This document shows positions 57,762 to 64,000 of a stretch of 64,000 bases of DNA, piece by piece. The notes below the pieces were generated by a model, which made no database searches, was not told the DNA's origin, and saw only the letters and a program-made list of their open reading frames with translations. The first letter of the stretch is position 1. The number at the start of each line of letters is the position of its first letter. The translations under genes were made by a program, and so were the position numbers. This DNA comes from Hermatobates lingyangjiaoensis (lineage: Eukaryota > Arthropoda > Insecta > Hemiptera > Hermatobatidae): NCBI GenBank assembly GCA_026182355.1, contig JAPFBL010000316.1, forward strand, positions 434,001-498,000, in the 5' to 3' direction.

Positions 57762-57785
<24 letters not shown>
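57645..57785 (+). mobile_element. PLE family C variant end
   Basis: CTTCTTCCCGATGACGATGG then ATGTCGAAATATCAATGTGAG. The core reads CCGATGA, which breaks the invariant U of a hammerhead. (TA)n follows at 57763-57785. Confidence 0.6.
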
Positions 57786-57795
<10 letters not shown>

Positions 57796-58539
57796 TCAAC
57801 AATAACCCTTGATATAATATATGAATTAAACACCACAATAATCAGTTATTAATTAACAGTTAGAGCATTTTAATTAATATATAATTGTTTATTGTTGTGT
57901 TTAATTCATATATATATACCTCATTAAATAACTTGCCAACATTAAGTTTTAAATAAAAGAAGGTCTGCTCCCAAAGTATACCAATATATATATATATTGC
58001 ACCCTAGAGACAAACAGAAAACACTGCATACCGGCCATGTAAGTAGATAATAGTTTTTTTTAGAGCGTTACCCATATACCATGGCTATAAGTTATTCCAT
58101 ACTATAATAAATAAGTGGAAACATTCTAATCATTTAAAATAATTGAAATTGATCATGCTCATTAACTAAAAAGTTAATTTTGATCACTGCAGACATTTCT
58201 CTATATTGTAGTATACGTCAAGCAGACATATTTATAACTGTTAATTATAACACAATTTCTATAACAATATACCAGTGTTTTTCTTTATTATAGAATAATT
58301 ATCTTCATTAATTTAGTCAATATGAATGATTGGTTTTATTAGTAATTTTAAGAGCTCTCTGTATAAATTAGTACTCGAGGAAGACATGGGGAAGTAGGCT
58401 ACCTCTAAGACTTTATGATGGCAGTATTTATGATATGGAGTTCTTGGCTGGCGCTGCTTAACTCAAACTTTGGTTGATTTACTAACACGAGTTAATTACA
58501 GAACATACTATATCATGTGGAATACAACGTCAATTACTA

Positions 58540-58860
58540 TCCTAATATGTTTGCTTTCTATTCAAGAAAGCCCAACTGCTATCATATTAGGGACTTCAAG
58601 AATTACGTCTCCATACAACAAGTTTGATGTGATACTAACAACACGTTTCGAACACATAGTATTCTTCTTCAGGTTAACATCGGTACCTTTGAGAGTCGAT
58701 CTACAAGAAGGTGTTAGAAAGGACATTAAGTGTCTAAAGAACACTAAGTGTACGAAACGCGTTGTTAATTTCAGAATAAACTTTTTTTGTGTGGTAACGT
58801 AATTCCTGAAATCCCCAATATGAGTAAATAACATACTATAACAGATTGCACAAGTAATCG
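58540..58860. mobile_element. Head-to-head pair of PLE family G ends
   Basis: The left motif, 58635-58677 minus, has CTGAAGA, stem GAATA/TGTTC with G-U pairs, GAAA and stem I GTTAAC/GTTAG. The right copy, plus, near 58734-58770 has CTAAAGA, GAAA and ACGCGT. The outer end on the right, CCCCAATATGAGTAAATAAC, matches the ends at 28926 and 34170. Confidence 0.75.
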
Positions 58861-59945
58861 ACTACTAGAAGTAACATTTTGAAAAAAACTCACTCAGGGC
58901 AGCAACAGTAAGCAGTTGACAGTTTAAAATTTAACAGTATCAGAATTTATGAATACATTAATAAAATGTATTCATAAATTGATATATGTTGACAGTATTT
59001 GAAATCTCTAGAAGTATTACCACTACTAATCATTCTCAATAATTAACCGACATTATCATTATATATTTAATTTTTATTAGGTTAACAACGTTAATTAATA
59101 AATGATTGTTAACAACCACATATCAATAAAATCTCAAATTGTTATTAACAACTAAAAAAAGCAAGAGTGCTGTAAACTTTACTATAAGTCAAATTATTAT
59201 GACATATATGGGTGATGAATTGAATAATTTAAGAATTGTAATATAAATAGGATTATTTTACTAATATATGTAAATAATGTATATGGTTTTAAGTTTTGAA
59301 ATAATATCAAAATTCATTACTGGAGCTTACAACATTATTTATTTGGGAAAATTATGATGGATTTTGCAGAATTAACAACAAATGTGAATCACTTTTATCT
59401 TAAAATCAAATATTATTGAACTTGTATGGAGATTCACAGCTATGAAGACACGCTCATTAAGTTAATTAGTCGACAATAATAAAAAATAATTTACTTTCAA
59501 TGGAAGATGAAAAAGTTGAAAATAGTGTTTCTAAAAAAAATGGTAAAGAAATAATGAGAGCAAAGGTGATTTATATAGAGTGACAGTTAATTACGAAAAA
59601 AAAACAAAAGTACCCAAGGCGTTGGAGAGTTTTTTACGTCATCCTTTGTATAAAAGAAGAATAAATTCAAGGGTAAAGATGTAAAAAATTTTATAGGCAT
59701 CAGAAAGTGACTTTCAGTGTAACAAATTTAACAACTGCAAAAAAGGTGAAAATAAAAGATAATACATAAATATATACATGTTATTATGTAATACTAAATA
59801 AATTGTGACTCGGTCGTTTTATCATTTCAAATCAGACTCTCGTACTTATTTTAAAACATGCTTATTTAACTTGCAACCGATCTGTTCTCGAATTATTTAT
59901 TACTACTCTATTACCTTGTTGTGATACCTTCCAAATATATATACA
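58861..59945. other. AT-rich intronic spacer
   Basis: Non-coding, with no repeat or terminus recognised. Confidence 0.45.
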
Positions 59946-60059
59946 TGTATAGGAAAAAAATTCGCAGAAAGAACACGGGAAAAAGATATAACAAAGAATC
60001 AATTCTATATTTCGGCTGCCTCGTCATGAGCGAATGATTCACTCCGAAGAGAACGAGGA

Positions 60060-60060
<1 letters not shown>
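59946..60060 (-). mobile_element. PLE-like end, single family
   Basis: The minus strand reads CTCATGACGAGGCAGCCGAAA then TATAGAATTGATTC, the layout of the other PLE ends but with CTCATGA in place of CTGATGA. (TA)n follows at 60062-60096. Confidence 0.5.
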
Positions 60061-60096
<36 letters not shown>

Positions 60097-60099
<3 letters not shown>

Positions 60100-60285
60100 A
60101 AAACCACAATAAGAAATGGGAAAACAAGACTAAGATCTTTCAACCGTAACAAGCGGTCTTCGTCAAAGTCAAAAACCCAACTGAACTTACGGTAGAAAGA
60201 TCTTAGTCTTGTTTTCCCATTTCTTATTATGGTTTGATCATTGATTGTTATTTCATGTGTTTATGTGAAATATTTTATATATATA
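60097..60285. mobile_element. Head-to-head pair of PLE family A ends
   Basis: The minus motif at 60128-60170 has its first core base changed (TTGACGA). The plus copy begins inside the motif (CTTACGGTAGAAAGATC) and lacks the core. Confidence 0.75.
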
Positions 60286-60409
60286 AAAGTTATTAGTTTA
60301 TTATATAAACTAATTATATTTATGTATTAGTTTATTATATATATATATAAAAGTTACATATTAGTTTATGTGTCACTGCTTATTTTAATTGGTATATATA
60401 TATATTAGT

Positions 60410-60672
60410 GTATTTCGGCAGCAAGTCCTCTTACAAGCATGTATTATTGAATTTGATAGCAGATTCTGCATTCACGATATTCCTACTTATAGCTTCTATT
60501 TTCCTTACAATTTTCTTTTGAGAAGGTGATAATTGCCAAAGCAAACTAGCATACGACATTCAGAAGGCTGAAACACTAAATAACACTTCACTGGGGATAA
60601 CTACTCGTATATTGTAAGGAAAATAGAAGCTATAAGTAGGAAGATCGTGGATGCAGAATCTGCTATCAAATT

Positions 60673-60677
<5 letters not shown>
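60410..60677. pseudogene. Inverted pair of PLE N-terminal segments
   Basis: The minus strand (about 60548 to 60430) reads LWQLSPSQKKIVRKIEAISR, NIVNAESAIKFNNTCL. The plus strand (60610-60680) reads VRKIEAISRKIVDAESAIKF, NNIY fused to (TA)n. The two arms are over 80% identical by eye and mirror around about 60580. Confidence 0.65.
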
Positions 60678-60728
<51 letters not shown>

Positions 60729-60730
60729 CA
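60678..60730. repeat. (TA)n tract
   Basis: About 50 bp of TA joining a PLE N-terminal segment to a PLE family A palindrome. Confidence 0.9.
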
Positions 60731-60731
60731 A

Positions 60732-60906
60732 TGATCAAACCACAATAAGAAATGGGAAAACAAGACTAAGATCTTTCAACCGTAACAAGCGGTCTTCGTC
60801 AGAGTCAAAAACCCAACTCAGTTGGGTTTTTGACTCTGACGAAGACCGCTTGTTACGGTTGAAAGATCTTAGTCTTGTTTTCCCATTTCTTATTGTGGTT
60901 TGATCA
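60732..60906. mobile_element. Near-perfect palindrome of two PLE family A ends
   Basis: 87-bp arms run from ATGATCAAACCACAATAAG to ACCCAAC and mirror around TCA at 60818-60820. I see essentially no mismatch, which suggests a young event or gene conversion. Both hammerhead-like motifs (60764-60806 minus, 60832-60874 plus) are intact. The right side continues with TTTCACGTGTTTATGTGAAATC into (TA)n. Confidence 0.9.
60832..60874 (+). ncRNA. Hammerhead-like ribozyme motif (PLE family A, intact)
   Basis: GACT (60832-60835), CTGACGA (60836-60842), extra A, GACCG, a 7-nt loop, CGGTT, GAAA (60861-60864), GATCT T, AGTC (60871-60874). Stem I is 4 bp, stem II 5 bp with one G-U. The AGATCT hinge is self-complementary, so it could form a tiny stem III or pair with a second molecule. 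Confidence 0.65.
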
Positions 60907-60974
60907 TTGATTGTTGTTTCACGTGTTTATGTGAAATCTTTTTATATATATATATATTATATATATATATATAT

Positions 60975-61265
60975 ACGAGTTTAAAATTCAAGAAGAGCAA
61001 CACACAGGGTAAGGAAACACAATTACAGACTCAAAGTTTCGGGTAATCCGTCTTCAGGAGAAAAGAGAAAGGGAGACCAAGCACGTTGTAGACGCAACGG
61101 CAAGTAACGTCTTGCCGTTACTAACGTCTTGAGTTACTTGCCGTTGCGTCTACAACGTGCTTGGTCTCCCTTTTTCTCTTCTCCTGAAGACGGATTACCC
61201 GAAAATTTCAGTCAGTAAGTGTGTTTCCTTACTCTGTGTGTTACTCTTCTTGAATTTTTAACTCG
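60975..61265. mobile_element. Head-to-head pair of PLE family E ends
   Basis: The arms share AAGAAGAGCAACACACAG, GGTAAGGAAACAC and ACCAAGCACGTTGTAGACGC, mirrored around about 61110. Motifs: 61030-61060 minus (CTGAAGA, GG/CC stem, GAAA, stem I CTC/GAG) and 61181-61214 plus (core intact, stem I weak). Confidence 0.75.
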
Positions 61266-62450
61266 TATTGTGTCCAGTTTGGATTGTGTTTCGTTTTATT
61301 AAGTGAAATATATATATATGTAACTACTGTGAAATAGAAACAAAACAAAATTTAACAATCAGTCCACACGGATAATTTTGCATAACTACTTTAAATATAT
61401 GGCGCAATCAAGGCAAGATGATGACGTTGTATTGTTTGGAAGTCATCGTACCACTTTTGTATACTTTTAAGTGCGTGAATTAAAAGTTTTGTTTTAGTAA
61501 ATTCTTTGAGCTTTTCTTGTTTGCTTGATCAATATAACAAATATTGTTTACTCGTGTTTGGCTAAAAAGTTATTAAATAGATACAGTAAATGGATTGGTT
61601 TTCAATTCCACTAATGTTCACTGTGAGTTTCCTCGAAGTGAATTCGTAAGCATCGCTCGATGGTTTCCCTATCAGTGAATGATGAAAATGGTCCTCCCTG
61701 AAGCCTGCCTACCACCAAAAAGGGATTTCAATTCAGATTTTAATTTAGCTCGCGATATGGGATTGATTGATTTATAACGCTTGATTAAAAAGATTTATCT
61801 TTGCTCTCGTAAAAGAACTGGCTGTAATGATCCATTTCTGCAATGACTGAATCCCAGTGTCGATTCATCGCCGCTCTTCATCATTTCCTCTCTGCCTCTA
61901 TTAGTTCCAGTGACCAATGCATTCTAATTGTATGCATTTATTACATTATTTACCATTAATCAAAACATTTCCATCATAAATCAATTTTTTATGTCAGTAC
62001 TACTACTTTAATACTACTTTAAAAACCTCCTAAAAAAGATTTAAAGAGCATAAAAGCGCAGTTCTGGAAAGCCTAATTGCAGGGTTCCTCTACAATTCTA
62101 GTCTAATTGGAAAGATTTATTTAGAAGGGATCGTTCTATGGTTACTTTATTGTAAACGATTTATTTATATCAATATACATTCGAGTTATATCTCCATAAT
62201 ATCAATAAGTATATATATTGTCAGATATTTCCCTTTAAATATAAAACTAATATGCTTTTCCCATCAGCCTCTATAAATGCCGTTTATTATTGTTCAATGG
62301 TTAAAGTTTTACAACATAACTCAATTATATTGATATTGATAATTCTTCTGAATTTAATAGAGAAGTTTATTTTGTATTAAATAAGTTCGCAAGTACGATT
62401 GGTTTATTAGTTTTGCACAAATACTTATGAAATGACCATATGCCTTCATT
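61266..62450. other. Intronic spacer, nothing recognised
   Basis: AT-rich with a slightly more balanced patch around 61600-61900. No frame or motif was supported. Confidence 0.45.
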
Positions 62451-62452
62451 AG

Positions 62453-62483
<31 letters not shown>

Positions 62484-62611
62484 CCCATTAAAGCTACCCT
62501 CATATCCCACCAGAGGAGCTAGTGGTGTGATAGATTTCTTGTTCTTTTCATAGCTTACTGTATACCAAATTTTCCCTTTTAGTTTAATAAACGAATGAAA
62601 GGGTTTTTTCA

Positions 62612-62955
62612 AACATATCGACGGAACGTTGTACCAACAAGTGGACGGCGTAGCGATAGGATCATCACTTTTGCTAATTTTTATATGTGCAATTTAGAGA
62701 ATAGAATTTTGAAGGAAGATAAACAATACAAGCCTAATATATATTGTCGCTATGTAGACGATTGTTTTCTAATAGTTAAGGACCTTGAAATACTAATGGA
62801 AATAAAAAGAAAATTCGAAGAGATGTCGGTGCTGAAATTTACCCATGAGGTAGGTGTAAACAACCACATTAATTTCCTAGATGTGCAGATATCTGCAAAT
62901 GATAATGAGCTATCAACAGCGATGTTTTTCAAGCCTACAAACAGCGTGATATACC
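62612..62955 (+). pseudogene. PLE reverse transcriptase fragment with frameshift
   Basis: The first part reads FKHIDGTLYQQVDGVAIGSS, the RT motif Y-x-Q-x-D-G-V-A-x-G-S. A frame change near 62665 follows, and the second frame gives FANFYMCNLENRI, CRYVDDCFLIV with the catalytic YVDD, and INFLDVQIS. The frame then runs MFFKPTNSVIYL into (TA)n at 62957. A base loss around the S-x-L-G-P block explains the frameshift. It belongs to a different PLE lineage from the RT at 31740. Confidence 0.8.
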
Positions 62956-62999
62956 TCAATATATATATATATATATATATATTCGAATATTTAGGAAAC

Positions 63000-63310
63000 G
63001 GTCCTTCCATAATACATGTCAGATTGAACTTACAGCCTATTGTTTTTTTAATTAATTTTTTGGATAACTTTTCCAAAGCCCTTAATAGTTTTTTTTAAAT
63101 TCACAAGGAACTAGGTAGATTAACTCACCATACGTTTGGTTTTCAATGGTTATATATATATTTTTTTAAATATAACCATTGAAAACCAAACGTATGGTGA
63201 GTTAATCTACCTAGTTCCTTGTGAATTTAAAAAAAAATATTAAGGGTTTTGGAAAAGTTATCCAAAAAGTTAATTAAAAAAACAATAGGCTGTAAATTCA
63301 ATCTGACATT
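63000..63310. repeat. Large inverted repeat from a PLE N-terminal segment
   Basis: Arms of about 130 bp (63020-63152 and 63174-63307) mirror around about 63163, with a TATATATATTTTTTTAAATA loop. On the minus strand the left arm reads EKLSKKLIKKTIGCKFNLTC, IMEGPFPKYSNIY, the PLE N-terminal pattern. The left arm is fused to the RT fragment through (TA)n (62957-62983). Confidence 0.75.
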
Positions 63311-63336
63311 ATATATATATATATATATATATATAA

Positions 63337-63450
63337 CAAACACTTATTCTTCTTCTTGGAATTTGGTCAGGGTTTCGAGTTAAACGAGTTAATTTCCAAG
63401 AAGAAGAAAAAGTGTTTGCTAGTAATTTTTGGTCAAGAAAACAGTACCGT
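63337..63450. mobile_element. Inverted pair of family J outer ends
   Basis: ACAAACACTTATTCTTCTTC and GAAGAAGAAAAAGTGTTTGC mirror around about 63385. They are the outer parts of the J ends seen at 19590-19980 without the motif region. (TA)n flanks both sides (63311-63336, 63449-63471). Confidence 0.65.
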
Positions 63451-63471
63451 ATATATATATATATATATACA

Positions 63472-63632
63472 ATTAAAAGAAACGGTCCAGCGGACTTTTT
63501 TAAAATAAAATAAATTCAAAACGAAGGAAACACAGAAAGACACAGACATAACTCACATCGATATTTCGACCATCGTCGTCATCAGGAGGTGTGATGTCTG
63601 TGTCTTTCTGTGTGTTTCCTTCGTTTTGAATT

Positions 63633-63637
<5 letters not shown>
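63472..63637. mobile_element. Head-to-head pair of PLE family C ends
   Basis: The minus arm has an intact motif at 63554-63591 (CTGATGA, stem GAC/GTC with loop GATG, GAAA, stem I GAGGTG/CACATC on the plus strand). The plus arm starts after the motif (GTGATGTCTGTGTCTTTC), so only one motif exists. (TA)n follows at 63638-63678. Confidence 0.75.
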
Positions 63638-63678
<41 letters not shown>

Positions 63679-63681
<3 letters not shown>

Positions 63682-64000
63682 TCGAGTGTCAGCATCTTTT
63701 AATTAAGAGGGACTGTGCAACCTCTACCCCCGTTGACATGAAGACAAAGGCTGCTTTTCATAGAAATTCAATTCCTGCAGCAGAAAATAAACAAACCAAC
63801 ACCCAACCACCACAATAATCAAAAATAGAAGAGGAACGGGAATTCGCTGCAAAGTGAGGCTCGTGTTTTCTGCCAATAATCTTATTTCACAGAGGGACTG
63901 TGCAACCTCTATACCCATTGGCGGAATAACGGGGGCTGGTAGGCAGCGGGTAACTGGGACCGCACGCATGGACCAACAAATTCTACTCTACTATTGGTCA
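63679..64000. other. Window end with a short direct repeat
   Basis: GAGGGACTGTGCAACCTCTA occurs at 63708 and again at 63892, followed by similar CCC-TTG text. No gene was recognised, and the sequence here is less AT-rich than most of the window. Confidence 0.5.

Larger units (their letters stand above)
55707..64000 (+). other. P450 intron 2, start (continues past the window)
   Basis: From the GTTTGT donor to the window end there is no sequence encoding ETLRxYPP, PERF or the heme-binding F-x-x-G-x-R-x-C-x-G loop. The stretch is filled by PLE fragments, a Helitron chimera and (TA)n tracts. Confidence 0.65.

Noticed and set aside
62367..62612. 81-codon minus-strand frame through (TA)n
   Set aside because: No PLE or other motif matched. 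Part of it is microsatellite.

Overview
This is a 64 kb piece of AT-rich, repeat-laden animal genome, almost certainly arthropod and most likely insect. The only clearly functional gene seen is a CYP6-like (CYP3-clan) cytochrome P450 on the + strand. Its first coding exon (18221-19133) and second coding exon (55482-55706, with the I-helix AGFETT motif) are separated by an intron of about 36.3 kb. The remaining exons (K-helix ExxR, heme-binding Cys loop) must lie beyond 64000. The huge intron and abundant transposon relics suggest a large, transposon-rich genome. I cannot name the species.

Layout. 1-18080 is AT-rich upstream DNA with two large decayed Helitron copies in opposite orientation (4444-5876 minus, 10332-11738 plus), a shorter Helitron fragment, a ~140-bp tandem repeat, a tRNA-derived SINE, a 62-bp minisatellite and one GC-richer candidate exon (11892-11975) that I cannot assign. 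18081-19133 holds a promoter candidate and P450 exon 1. 19134-55481 is intron 1: Penelope-like elements (PLEs), SINEs, a Helitron derivative, a jockey-type LINE relic, a transposase-type HTH fragment and a 4.05-kb minisatellite of about 59 units of 69 bp. 55482-55706 is P450 exon 2. 55707-64000 is the start of intron 2, again full of PLE fragments.

PLEs dominate. Two 5'-truncated copies keep a GIY-YIG endonuclease frame and a 3' tail (20544-21849; 23560-24450). Pieces of PLE reverse transcriptase (31740-32225 minus; 62612-62955 plus) and of a conserved PLE N-terminal segment lie elsewhere. Several PLE end families, called A to J here, share one small RNA-like motif: CTGANGA, one extra nucleotide, a hairpin, GAAA, a very short and often palindromic hinge, then a strand that pairs with the bases just before CTGANGA. 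This matches a minimal type I hammerhead ribozyme, a motif known from PLEs, except for a consistent one-nucleotide shift of stem II. The PLE ends are very often head-to-head inverted pairs and are joined to one another through (TA)n tracts.

All calls come from reading the sequence. No alignment, folding or database search was run.
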